Shown here piece after piece: positions 33,293-42,051 of a stretch of DNA of 64,000 nucleotides (position 1 is its first letter; every line of letters starts with the position of its first letter). This DNA is from Paracoccaceae bacterium (GTDB lineage Bacteria; Pseudomonadota; Alphaproteobacteria; Rhodobacterales; Rhodobacteraceae). Made by a program: the position numbers and the translations under genes. The stretch spans positions 1 to 64,000 of the forward strand of contig JACKKD010000003.1 in the NCBI GenBank assembly GCA_020637675.1, written 5' to 3'. The notes beneath the pieces are model-generated. The model worked only from the letters and a program-made list of their open reading frames with translations. It was not told the DNA's origin and made no database searches.

Positions 33293-34657
33293 ATGACCGA
33301 AGACTCCTGGGGGCGGGCGCGACATGAACTTCTCAAGACGGTCGGGCAGAACAACTTCACCACCTGGATCGAGCCGCTGACGCTCGCGGAGTTCCAAGAT
33401 GGCATAGCCCGCTTCCTGGCGCCGACGAATTTCATGCGCGACTGGGTCTCACGCAATTTCGCCGAGCAGATCCGCCAGCACCTGAACAACGCCGGGCTCG
33501 AGGTCGAGCGTGTGGAATTCCACGTCGCCGACGCCCGGTCCTTGCCGGCGGCCCGGCCGCCACGCCGGCCCGCGACGACTGCGACGACTGCGACTGCCTC
33601 GCTTGCCGAGGACCCTCTGCCCGGCGCGCCTCTAGACGCACGCTTCGTTTTCGACACCTTCGTTGTGGGCAAGCCGAACGCTCTGGCCCATGCCGCGGCA
33701 CGGCGCGTCGCCGAGGGTGGCCCGGTCAGCTTCAATCCGCTTTTCCTCTATGGCGGCGTCGGCCTTGGGAAGACGCATCTGATGCACGCGATCACCAACG
33801 AACTGCGCAGCCGGCACCCCGAGAAGAAGGTCATCTACCTTTCGGCCGAGCAGTTCATGTACCGCTTCATCCAGGCCCTGCGCGAGCGCGAGGTCATCGC
33901 CTTCAAGGAACTGTTTCGCGGCGTCGATGTCCTCATGGTCGACGACCTCCAGTTCATCGCCGGCAAGGACTCGACGCAGGAGGAGTTCTTTCACACCTTC
34001 AACGCGCTGGTCGACCATAACCGCCAGATCGTCATCTCGGCCGACCGCTCGCCGGGCGAAATCAAGGGACTCGAGGAACGGATCAAGAGCCGCCTGCAAT
34101 GCGGGCTCGTCGTCGATCTGCACCCGACCGACTACGAACTTCGTCTCGGTGTCCTCCAGCAGAAGGCCGAGATGAATCGCGGCCACTACCCGGGGGTGAA
34201 GCTCGCGCCGGGAGTGCTGGAATTCCTCGCCCACCGGATCACGTCGAACGTGCGGGTGCTCGAAGGCGCGCTGGCGCGCCTCTTTGCCTTCGCCTCGCTC
34301 GTCGGGCGCGAGATCACGCTGGACCTGACGCAGGACTGTCTGTCGGACACCCTGCGCGCCTCCGACCGCAAGGTCTCGATAGAGGAGATCCAGCGCAAGG
34401 TCGCGGAGCACTACAACGTCAGGCTCACCGACATGGTCGGGCCGAAGCGCCAGCGCACCGTGGCCCGGCCGCGGCAGGTTGCGATGTATCTGGCCAAGAC
34501 CCTGACGACCCGTTCCCTGCCGGAGATCGGCCGGCGGTTCGGCGGCCGCGACCACACCACGATCATGCACGGCATCCGCAAGATCGAGGAGCTTAGGGCG
34601 ACCGACAGCCAATTGTCGGACGATCTCGACCTGCTGCGCCGCTCGCTTGAAGGGTGA
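33293..34657 (+). CDS. dnaA: Chromosomal replication initiator protein DnaA
   Basis: A 454-residue replication initiator. Domain I (about 1-80) starts WGRARHELLKTVGQNNFTTWIEPL; a Pro/Ala/Thr-rich linker follows (about 82-110); the AAA+ domain has Walker A GGVGLGKTH at residues 154-162 and Walker B VLMVDDLQF; the DNA-binding domain has the signature GGRDHTTIMHG from residue 417. The ATG at 33293 is chosen because the N-terminus matches other DnaA proteins; a longer in-frame opening upstream is not conserved in character. It leads dnaA-dnaN-recF-gyrB. Confidence 0.97.
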   Translation: MTEDSWGRARHELLKTVGQNNFTTWIEPLTLAEFQDGIARFLAPTNFMRDWVSRNFAEQIRQHLNNAGLEVERVEFHVADARSLPAARPPRRPATTATTATASLAEDPLPGAPLDARFVFDTFVVGKPNALAHAAARRVAEGGPVSFNPLFLYGGVGLGKTHLMHAITNELRSRHPEKKVIYLSAEQFMYRFIQALREREVIAFKELFRGVDVLMVDDLQFIAGKDSTQEEFFHTFNALVDHNRQIVISADRSPGEIKGLEERIKSRLQCGLVVDLHPTDYELRLGVLQQKAEMNRGHYPGVKLAPGVLEFLAHRITSNVRVLEGALARLFAFASLVGREITLDLTQDCLSDTLRASDRKVSIEEIQRKVAEHYNVRLTDMVGPKRQRTVARPRQVAMYLAKTLTTRSLPEIGRRFGGRDHTTIMHGIRKIEELRATDSQLSDDLDLLRRSLEG

Positions 34658-34771
34658 GGGCGCGACAAGCGCCCTTGACCCCCTCGCCCGTTCCATGGAA
34701 ATTCCCGAAAAATCTTGAGCCGGAGGGGAAATTCGCTACCTTTCCCCTCCCGGCACCTCAGGGGGATGAGA

Positions 34772-35890
34772 ATGAAGATCAGCATCGAGCGGGCCTCGCT
34801 TCTGAAGGCGGTCGGTCAGGCCCAGTCGGTCGTCGAGCGCCGCAACACGATCCCGATCCTCGCCAACGTGCTGATCGAGGCCGAGGGCAATACCGTCAGC
34901 TTCCGGGCCACGGACCTTGACATCGAGGTGGTGGACAAGGCCCCTGCTCAGGTCGAGCGCCCGGGCGCGACGACCGTCTCGGCGGTGATGCTGCATGAAA
35001 TCGTCCGCAAGCTGCCGGACGGAGCACTAATCCAGCTCACCGATGACAGCGCGGCCGGCCGTCTCACTGTTCAGGCCGGCCGCTCGATGTTCTCGCTCGC
35101 CACGCTGCCGAAGGAAGACTTCCCGGTCATGGCGTCGTCGGAATACACCTCCAACTTCTCCGCCCCCGCACCGGTGCTGCGGCGGCTCTTCGACAAGTCG
35201 AAGTTCGCAATCTCGACGGAGGAGACGCGCTACTACCTTAACGGCGTCTACATGCACGTGGCCGAGGGAGAGGGCGGCAAGGTCCTGCGCTGCGTCGCGA
35301 CCGATGGCCACCGGCTGGCGCGGATCGACGCCGCCCTGCCACCTGGCGCCGAGAACATGCCGGGCGTGATCGTACCGAGGAAGACGGTAGGCGAGCTCAG
35401 GAAGCTTCTCGACGACGACGATTCGCAGATCGCGGTCTCGGTCTCGGAAACCAAGGTGCGTTTTGCAACGCCGGCGATCACGCTGACCTCGAAGGTCATC
35501 GACGGCACCTTCCCGGACTACAGCCGTGTCATCCCGACCGGGAATACCCGGCGCCTGGAGGTTGACGCTGCCGAGTTCGCCAAGGCGGTGGACCGGGTGG
35601 CGACGGTCTCCTCCGAACGCTCGCGCGCGGTGAAGCTGTCGCTCGACGACGACCGGCTGGTGCTGTCGGTCAACGCCCCCGACGCCGGGGCCGCGGAGGA
35701 GGAACTGGCGGTCGCCTATGGCGACGAGCGGCTCGACATCGGCTTCAACGCCAAGTACCTCCTGGAGATCGCGAGCCAGGTGGACCGCGAGAACGCGGTA
35801 TTCCTGTTCAACTCGGCCGGCGATCCGACGCTGATGCGCGAAGGCAACGACACCTCTGCCGTCTATGTCGTGATGCCGATGCGGGTCTGA
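34772..35890 (+). CDS. dnaN: DNA polymerase III sliding clamp (beta subunit)
   Basis: A 372-residue protein with the three-repeat clamp fold. Visible features are MKISIERASLLKAVGQAQSVVERRNTIPIL, KFAISTEETRYYLNGVYMH and the C-terminal YVVMPMRV. It forms the dimeric ring that tethers polymerase III. I chose ATG 34772 because AGGGGG lies about 8 bases before it; an in-frame ATG two codons upstream is closer to that site. The 114-base gap after dnaA has no terminator with a T-run. Confidence 0.97.
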   Translation: MKISIERASLLKAVGQAQSVVERRNTIPILANVLIEAEGNTVSFRATDLDIEVVDKAPAQVERPGATTVSAVMLHEIVRKLPDGALIQLTDDSAAGRLTVQAGRSMFSLATLPKEDFPVMASSEYTSNFSAPAPVLRRLFDKSKFAISTEETRYYLNGVYMHVAEGEGGKVLRCVATDGHRLARIDAALPPGAENMPGVIVPRKTVGELRKLLDDDDSQIAVSVSETKVRFATPAITLTSKVIDGTFPDYSRVIPTGNTRRLEVDAAEFAKAVDRVATVSSERSRAVKLSLDDDRLVLSVNAPDAGAAEEELAVAYGDERLDIGFNAKYLLEIASQVDRENAVFLFNSAGDPTLMREGNDTSAVYVVMPMRV

Positions 35891-35953
35891 TCCGGCCTCT
35901 GGCCGGAGCCTCCGGCGGGAGTATTTGAGCCACAATGAAAGGCAGGGCCTGAC

Positions 35954-37069
35954 TTGCCGCGGCTCGTCGTCACATCGCTTGTGCTGTCGCACTTCCGCTC
36001 GCACCGACGGACCGAGCTTGCCTTCGATGGCCGACCGGTCACGCTCTGGGGGCCGAACGGCGCCGGCAAGACGAACGTGCTGGAGGCCATCTCGCTCCTC
36101 TCGCCCGGTCGGGGCTTTCGTCGCGCCGCGCCGGAAGATCTGGGACGGCGGCCCGAGGGGCTCGGCTGGAAGGTGACGGCCGAGGTCGAGAGCCTGCATC
36201 AGGTTCACGAGATCGAGACCTTTGCCGAAACCGGCGCCGCGCGCAGCGTCTTGATCGACGGCAAGCCGGCGCCGCAGGCCGCCCTTGGCCGCATCCTCAG
36301 AATGCTCTGGCTGGTTCCGGCAATGGACCGGCTCTGGATCGAGGGGGCCGAGGGACGGCGGCGGTTTCTCGACCGGATGACGCTCTCCTTCGAGCCGGGT
36401 CATGCCGAGGCCGTCCTGACCTACGAAAAAGCCATGCGGGAACGCAACCGCCTCCTGAGGGACGAGGTACGCGACGCCCGCTGGTACGACGCGCTCGAGG
36501 CGCAGATGGCCGAGGCTGGCGCCGCGATCCAGTCGAACCGGGCGGCAGCGGTCGCCCGCGTCACGGCGACCGGCCGCGATGCCCGCACCTGCTTCCCGGC
36601 GGCGGAACTCGCCATCGTCGGGCCCGACGGCGCGGAAATTCCCTTGGAACCGATCGATCTGTCCGGGGCGCTGGCGGCGGGACGCGGCCGCGACATGGCG
36701 GCGGGACGGACGCTTGCCGGCCCGCACCGGGCCGACCTCGCCGCAACCTATACCGCCAAGTCGGTGCCGGCCGCGCAGGCCTCCACGGGGGAACAGAAGG
36801 CGTTGCTCCTCTCGCTCATCCTTGCCAATGCCCGCGCACTCGCCGAGGATTTCGGCGCGCCGCCGATCCTGCTTCTCGACGAGGTGGCGGCGCATCTCGA
36901 CGCCGGCCGCCGCGCGGCGCTTTATGACGAGATCTGCGCACTCCGCGCCCAGGCATTCCTGACCGGGACCGGGGCGGAGCTGTTCGATACCCTCGGAACC
37001 CGCGCTCAGGGATATGAGGTCAAAGAGGAAAACGGGCTGTCGATCGTCACCGAAAGGACCTTGCCATGA
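35954..37069 (+). CDS. recF: DNA replication/repair protein RecF
   Basis: A 371-residue SMC-like ATPase that loads RecA at gapped DNA. Walker A GPNGAGKT lies at residues 33-40, with LSHFRSHRRTEL before it, the signature STGEQKALLLSLILA, and Walker B PPILLLDEVAAHLD. The start is TTG; no ATG or GTG lies before the conserved first strand (LVVTSLVLSHFRSH). The stop overlaps the next start by ATGA. Confidence 0.95.
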   Translation: MPRLVVTSLVLSHFRSHRRTELAFDGRPVTLWGPNGAGKTNVLEAISLLSPGRGFRRAAPEDLGRRPEGLGWKVTAEVESLHQVHEIETFAETGAARSVLIDGKPAPQAALGRILRMLWLVPAMDRLWIEGAEGRRRFLDRMTLSFEPGHAEAVLTYEKAMRERNRLLRDEVRDARWYDALEAQMAEAGAAIQSNRAAAVARVTATGRDARTCFPAAELAIVGPDGAEIPLEPIDLSGALAAGRGRDMAAGRTLAGPHRADLAATYTAKSVPAAQASTGEQKALLLSLILANARALAEDFGAPPILLLDEVAAHLDAGRRAALYDEICALRAQAFLTGTGAELFDTLGTRAQGYEVKEENGLSIVTERTLP

Positions 37070-37491
37070 CCCCTCAGCGCGTCACCCTGATCACCCTCGG
37101 CGTCACCGACCTCCGCCGGTCGGGGGCCTTCTACGCGGCGCTCGGCTGGGTGCCGCATCCGGCCTCGCAAAAGGGCGTGACCTTCTACCAGATGCACGGG
37201 GCCGTCCTCGGCCTCTTCGGCCTCGCCGACCTCGCCGCCGACCAGGGCCGGCCCGATGCGACGCTCGGGACCGGGGCCATGACGCTCGCGCAGAACTTCC
37301 GCACCGAGGCAGAGGTAGACACCGCCTTCTCGGCCGCGCTCGCGGCCGGGGCGACGGGTCTGAAAGCTCCGGAGAAGGTCTTCTGGGGCGGGTACTCGGG
37401 CTACTACGCCGACCCTGACGGCCATGTCTGGGAGGTGGCGATGAACCCCTCCTGGCCGCTCGCCGACGACGGCAGCCTGACCCTGCCATGA
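37066..37491 (+). CDS. VOC (glyoxalase/bleomycin resistance) family protein
   Basis: A 141-residue protein of the vicinal oxygen chelate fold: VTLITLGVTDLRRSGAFYAALGW at the start and GGYSGYYADPDGHVWEVAMNPSW at the end, the latter with the metal-ligand Glu of glyoxalase-like proteins. The substrate cannot be told. It overlaps recF and the LysE gene by four bases each, so it is translated inside the replication-gene string. Confidence 0.85.
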   Translation: MTPQRVTLITLGVTDLRRSGAFYAALGWVPHPASQKGVTFYQMHGAVLGLFGLADLAADQGRPDATLGTGAMTLAQNFRTEAEVDTAFSAALAAGATGLKAPEKVFWGGYSGYYADPDGHVWEVAMNPSWPLADDGSLTLP

Positions 37492-38108
37492 CCGTCACCG
37501 GCCATCAACTGTTGCTCTATGCGCTCGGCATGGCGGGGCTGTGGGCGGTGCCCGGCCCGGTATGGGTGGCGCTGACCGCCCGGGCGCTGTCGGGCGGGAT
37601 GGCGGCAGCCTGGCCCCTGGCCGTGGGCGTGGCACTCGGCGACCTGATCTGGCCATTCTGCGCGATCCTGGGCCTCGCATGGGTGCTGTCGCTCTATGGT
37701 GACGCGCTGAGCGCCCTGCGCTGGGTGGCGGCGGCAGTCTTCGTCGTCATGGGCATCCTCCTGATCCGGCGCCCGCCGTCGGCACCCGGCGCAAACGGCC
37801 GGCTTGTGAAACCCGGGCTCTGGGCCGGATTCTCCGTCGGGATCGCGGCGGTGATCGGTAATCCGAAGGCGATCCTCTTCTATATGGGTTTCCTGCCGGG
37901 GTTCTTCGATCTCTCGCGCGTCACCGCGCCCGATGTCGCTGCGATTCTCGCCATCTCGGCTCTGGTGCCGATGGCGGGGAACCTCGCGCTGGCCGTCTTT
38001 TTCGACCGGGCGCGCAGGGTTCTCAGCAGCCCCGGGGCGCTGCATCGGCTGAACCTCGGTTCAGGTCTCCTGCTGGTTCTCGTGGGCCTGGTCATTCCCT
38101 TCACGTGA
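37488..38108 (+). CDS. LysE family amino-acid exporter
   Basis: A 206-residue membrane protein with about six hydrophobic segments and the LysE/RhtB pattern: an N-terminal GPVWVALTARALSGGMAAAWPLAVGVALGD segment and GNPKAILFYMGFLPGFF. The family exports amino acids or related small molecules. The ATG overlaps the VOC gene stop. It is followed by gyrB after a promoter-containing gap. Confidence 0.85.
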   Translation: MTVTGHQLLLYALGMAGLWAVPGPVWVALTARALSGGMAAAWPLAVGVALGDLIWPFCAILGLAWVLSLYGDALSALRWVAAAVFVVMGILLIRRPPSAPGANGRLVKPGLWAGFSVGIAAVIGNPKAILFYMGFLPGFFDLSRVTAPDVAAILAISALVPMAGNLALAVFFDRARRVLSSPGALHRLNLGSGLLLVLVGLVIPFT

Positions 38109-38142
38109 TCCACCCGCGCACACCAAATCTTGTGGCATCCGC

Positions 38143-38171
38143 GTGACATTCCCCTCCCGAACGCCTATAAG
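38143..38171 (+). promoter_or_regulatory. Sigma-70-type promoter of gyrB
   Basis: GTGACA, 17 bases, TATAAG, ending 28 bases before the gyrB ATG. It gives gyrB its own promoter apart from the recF unit. Confidence 0.55.
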
Positions 38172-38199
38172 ATGCGGGCAAGAACAAGGACAGGCGGGC

Positions 38200-40638
38200 A
38201 TGACCGAGGAAGCGCGGGCGGCGGCCGAATACGGCGCCGAATCCATCAAGGTTCTCAAAGGATTGGAGGCCGTGCGCAAGCGGCCGGGCATGTACATCGG
38301 GGACACCGATGACGGCTCTGGCCTGCATCACATGGTCTACGAGGTCGTGGACAACGGGATCGACGAGGCACTTGCCGGCCACGCCAACTTCGTGCGGGTG
38401 CGCATCCATGCCGACAACTCCGTCTCGGTGCGCGACAACGGCCGCGGGATCCCGACCGACATGCACCCGACCGAAGGCGTTTCCGCCGCCGAGGTCATCA
38501 TGACCCAGCTCCATGCCGGCGGGAAGTTCGACCAGAACAGCTACAAGGTCTCGGGCGGTCTGCACGGGGTCGGCGTTTCGGTCGTGAACGCGCTTTCGGA
38601 TTGGCTGGAGCTGAGGGTCTGGCGGAACGGCAAGGAGCATTTCGCCCGGTTCGAGGGCGGCGACACGGTGGAACCGCTGCGCGTCGTCGGCGACGCGGCC
38701 CCCGGCGAGAAGGGGACGGAGGTGCGCTTCCTCGCCGCGGCGAAGACGAACCATCCGGAAGGCACGTTCTCGAACCTCGAGTACAGCTTCAAGACGCTGG
38801 AGACCCGGCTGAGGGAACTCGCGTTTCTGAACTCCGGCGTGAAGATCATCCTGGAGGATAATCGCGGTGCGGAGCTCCTTCGGTCGGAGCTCTGCTACGA
38901 AGGCGGCGTGCGCGAGTTCGTGAAGTATCTTGACCGCCACAAGACCCCGATCATGCCCGAACCGATCTTCATCACCGGCGAGCGCAGCGGCATCGGTGTC
39001 GAGGTGGCGATGTGGTGGAACGACAGCTACCACGAGACGGTGCTGCCCTTCACCAACAACATCCCCCAACGCGACGGCGGCACACACCTTGCGGGTTTCC
39101 GCGGCGCGCTGACCCGGACGCTGACGAAGTACGCGCAGGATTCGGGCATCGCCAAGAAGGAGAAGATCGATTTCACTGGCGACGACGCGCGCGAGGGGCT
39201 GACTTGCGTCCTCTCGGTGAAGGTGCCGGACCCGAAGTTCTCGTCCCAGACGAAGGACAAGCTCGTCTCCTCCGAAGTCCGCCCTGCGGTCGAGAACCTT
39301 GTTAACGAGAAGCTCGGCGAGTGGTTTGAGGAACATCCCGCAGAGGCAAAGATCATCGTCGGCAAGATCATCGAGGCGGCGCTGGCGCGGGAGGCCGCGC
39401 GCAAGGCGCGCGAACTGACGCGGCGCAAGACGGCGATGGACGTGGCCTCGCTGCCCGGCAAGCTGGCCGACTGCCAGGAAAAGGATCCGGCACTCAGCGA
39501 GCTTTTCATCGTCGAGGGCGACAGCGCCGGCGGGTCGGCCAAGCAGGGGCGCGAGCGCAGGAACCAGGCGGTGCTGCCCCTGCGCGGCAAGATCCTTAAC
39601 GTGGAACGGGCGCGGTTCGACCGGATGCTGTCATCGGACATGATCGGCACGCTGATCACCGCACTCGGCACCGGGATCGGGCGCGACGAGTTCAACCTTG
39701 CGAAGCTGCGCTACCACAAGATCATCATCATGACCGACGCCGACGTGGACGGCGCGCATATCCGCACGCTGCTCCTGACCTTCTTCTTCCGGCAGATGCC
39801 GGACCTGATCGACGCCGGGCACCTCTTCATTGCGGAACCTCCGCTCTACAAGGTCGCGCGCGGCAAGTCGGAGGTCTACCTCAAGGACCAGGCGGCGCTG
39901 GAGGACTTCCTCATCGAGCAGGGGACCGAGGGCGCGGTGTTGCGCCTCGGCTCGGGCGAGGAAATCACCGGCGCCGACCTGCGCCGCCTGGTCGAAGAGG
40001 CGCGGGTGGTCCGCAAGAGCCTTCTGGCCTTCCCGACGCACTATCCGACGCACATCCTGGAACAGGCCGCCATTGCCGGTGCCCTGGTGCCCGGCCGGGT
40101 CGATGCCGACGCGCAGGGGGTGGCCGACGAGGTGGCCCGCCGCCTCGACTCGGTGGCGGTGGAATATGAACGCGGCTGGAAGGGTCGACCGACGCAGGAC
40201 GCGGGCCTGCGCTTCGCCCGCTCGCTGAGGGGCGTGGAGGAGGTCCGCACGCTCGATGGCGCGATCCTGCGTTCCGGCGAGGCGCGGCGGCTGGCGACCC
40301 ACACCAGGGCGCTGCAGGAGGCTTACGGCGAAATCGCGCGGCTGGTGCGGAAGGACCGCGAGCAGCTCATCCACGGCCCCATCGAGCTTCTGAAGGCGAT
40401 CCTCGCCGAAGGCGAGAAAGGCCTGACCCTGCAGCGCTACAAGGGCCTGGGAGAGATGAACCCGGAACAGCTCTGGGAAACCACGCTCGACCCCGCGGCG
40501 CGGGTGCTCAACCAGGTGAAGGTTGAGGACGTGGCGGATGCTGACGACATCTTTACCAAGCTCATGGGCGACGTGGTGGAACCGAGGCGCGAGTTCATCC
40601 AGCAGAACGCGCTGAGCGTCGAGAACCTCGACTTCTGA
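38200..40638 (+). CDS. gyrB: DNA gyrase subunit B
   Basis: An 812-residue ATPase subunit of gyrase, which introduces negative supercoils. It has the GHKL ATP-binding motifs (YEVVDNGIDEAL; DNGRGIPTDMHP; GGLHGVGVSVVNALS), the TOPRIM motif EGDSAGGSAKQGR near residue 439 and TDADVDGAHIRTLLLTFFFR, and the C-terminal QRYKGLGEMNPEQLWETT. ATG 38200 follows GGCGGGC rather than a classical purine site; the N-terminus matches the family. Confidence 0.98.
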   Translation: MTEEARAAAEYGAESIKVLKGLEAVRKRPGMYIGDTDDGSGLHHMVYEVVDNGIDEALAGHANFVRVRIHADNSVSVRDNGRGIPTDMHPTEGVSAAEVIMTQLHAGGKFDQNSYKVSGGLHGVGVSVVNALSDWLELRVWRNGKEHFARFEGGDTVEPLRVVGDAAPGEKGTEVRFLAAAKTNHPEGTFSNLEYSFKTLETRLRELAFLNSGVKIILEDNRGAELLRSELCYEGGVREFVKYLDRHKTPIMPEPIFITGERSGIGVEVAMWWNDSYHETVLPFTNNIPQRDGGTHLAGFRGALTRTLTKYAQDSGIAKKEKIDFTGDDAREGLTCVLSVKVPDPKFSSQTKDKLVSSEVRPAVENLVNEKLGEWFEEHPAEAKIIVGKIIEAALAREAARKARELTRRKTAMDVASLPGKLADCQEKDPALSELFIVEGDSAGGSAKQGRERRNQAVLPLRGKILNVERARFDRMLSSDMIGTLITALGTGIGRDEFNLAKLRYHKIIIMTDADVDGAHIRTLLLTFFFRQMPDLIDAGHLFIAEPPLYKVARGKSEVYLKDQAALEDFLIEQGTEGAVLRLGSGEEITGADLRRLVEEARVVRKSLLAFPTHYPTHILEQAAIAGALVPGRVDADAQGVADEVARRLDSVAVEYERGWKGRPTQDAGLRFARSLRGVEEVRTLDGAILRSGEARRLATHTRALQEAYGEIARLVRKDREQLIHGPIELLKAILAEGEKGLTLQRYKGLGEMNPEQLWETTLDPAARVLNQVKVEDVADADDIFTKLMGDVVEPRREFIQQNALSVENLDF

Positions 40639-40644
40639 GCGCCC

Positions 40645-41277
40645 TCAGGGGAAGTTGCGCGCGTAGGCGGCTGCGATACTCTGGCGATCCCGGGCCGCCT
40701 TTGCGATCGCCAGAAGCCCCGGCGCCTCGACGGCAAACCAGTCCTCGCGCGGGCGCCAACGGGTCATTACGGCGAGATAGAGGTCGAGCGCCGAAAATCG
40801 CGGGCCGAGGAACCAGGGGCCGCCCGCCTCCCCGACCGCATGGGCCACCTGGCGCCAGAGGTCCTTCTGATAGAGGTCCACGCGTTCGCGGAATGCCGCA
40901 GCCGCGCCCCCGTCGGCGACGAAGCGCGTCGGCACATCGGCATAGGTGAAGGTCGGGTAGATGTTCGCCACGATGAAGATGAGCCAGCGAAGAAAGGCCG
41001 CGCGCTCGGGCGCTTGCGGACCGGGCACCAGATCGTCGCGTCCGGTCAAGTCGGCGAGGTAGAGCGTGATCGCCGCGCTTTCCGTTATCAACACGCCGGA
41101 GGGAAGGACAAGCGTGGGCACCTGCGCCAGCGGGTTTATCGCGGCGAGGCGCGCGCGGGCCTCAGCGTCCTGGAAAACGTCGCCTGTCTCAACAAGGTCA
41201 AAGGGCAGGCCATAATGGGCGAGCTGCAGTTCGATGATGGCCGAGCCCCAGCCGGGCATCTCATGGAGAGTGAACAA
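40645..41277 (-). CDS. Glutathione S-transferase family protein
   Basis: A 210-residue protein with the thioredoxin-like N-terminal domain (MFTLHEMPGWGSAIIELQLAHYGLPFDLVE; NPLAQVPTLVLPSGVLITESAAITLYLADL with the cis-Pro and ESxAI glutathione-binding segment) and an all-helical C-terminal domain. The substrate is unknown. It ends 7 bases after gyrB on the other strand. Confidence 0.88.
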   Translation of the reverse strand: MFTLHEMPGWGSAIIELQLAHYGLPFDLVETGDVFQDAEARARLAAINPLAQVPTLVLPSGVLITESAAITLYLADLTGRDDLVPGPQAPERAAFLRWLIFIVANIYPTFTYADVPTRFVADGGAAAAFRERVDLYQKDLWRQVAHAVGEAGGPWFLGPRFSALDLYLAVMTRWRPREDWFAVEAPGLLAIAKAARDRQSIAAAYARNFP

Positions 41278-41345
41278 TCGAAGCCTCCGGGTATCGCGAG
41301 GGATGCGTCCAGCCTAGACCGAACGGCGGGGATTCGCGCAGAGCA

Positions 41346-41786
41346 TCACAGGATGCCGGAGGCTAGGAAATCGCCGAGCCGGTCACGCAGGTAAGGCACC
41401 GCCCGGTCATGGCCGAGGAAGTCGGCAACCGCCATCATCTCCCACCGCTGTCCCTCGTCGCCGAAGACGATGGTGGCGACCTCCGTCTCGGTGACACGGC
41501 CGCCGAAGAAGGCTGCGACCCCGCCGGTCACATGCTGCGACGGGTAGTCCCGCCGCCAGAGCAGTCGTGACTCCGGCAGGAGCAGCCCATACTCCTCATG
41601 CAGTTCCCTGAGCGCACAGGCCTCGGCCGACTCGCCGCCCTCCCGCCCGCCGCCGGGAAAGTCCCAGTGGCCGGGAAAGGGGATAGACGGGATTTCGTCG
41701 CGCAGATGGGTCAGCACCCGCGCGCCGGCCAGAAGCGCGATCTTTGCGCCGACAATGCCATCCAGGATGGCGGACTCAGCCCTCAT
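41346..41786 (-). CDS. NUDIX hydrolase
   Basis: A 146-residue protein with a Nudix box: GGGREGGESAEACALRELHEE (residues about 43-63), preceded by GHWDFPG. The family hydrolyses nucleoside diphosphates linked to another group. The ATG at 41786 lies inside the 3' end of the NfeD gene (11-base overlap); longer in-frame readings would cover more of that gene. Substrate unknown. Confidence 0.85.
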   Translation of the reverse strand: MRAESAILDGIVGAKIALLAGARVLTHLRDEIPSIPFPGHWDFPGGGREGGESAEACALRELHEEYGLLLPESRLLWRRDYPSQHVTGGVAAFFGGRVTETEVATIVFGDEGQRWEMMAVADFLGHDRAVPYLRDRLGDFLASGIL

Positions 41787-42051
41787 TGATGTCGCGATCC
41801 CACACCTTGACCTGCCCCTCCCGCACACCGGACGCGCGCCGGAGCGCAAGCCAGGCGAGAAGCGACGCCACCGCAAAGACGAGGATCAGCGTGGCGAGTG
41901 AGCCGCCAAGCACGCCAAGCCAGAGAAGGAGACCTGTCAGCGCCGCGCCAATCGCGAAGCCGAGGAGGATGAAGCCCGATACGAGAATTTCGAGGATGGC
42001 GAGCACCGCGCCCGCGATCATCCAGACCCACCAGAGCTGCCAAAGAGTCAC
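41776..42051 (-). CDS. NfeD-family short membrane protein
   Basis: A 91-residue protein with two or three hydrophobic helices (WMIAGAVLAILEILVSGFILLGFAIGAALTGLLLWLG, then TLILVFAVASLLAWLAL) and a short charged tail. It is an NfeD short form lacking the C-terminal OB domain. Its start overlaps the stop of the stomatin-like gene; the two families typically occur as a pair in membrane-quality or lipid-domain systems. Confidence 0.82.
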   Translation of the reverse strand: MTLWQLWWVWMIAGAVLAILEILVSGFILLGFAIGAALTGLLLWLGVLGGSLATLILVFAVASLLAWLALRRASGVREGQVKVWDRDINEG

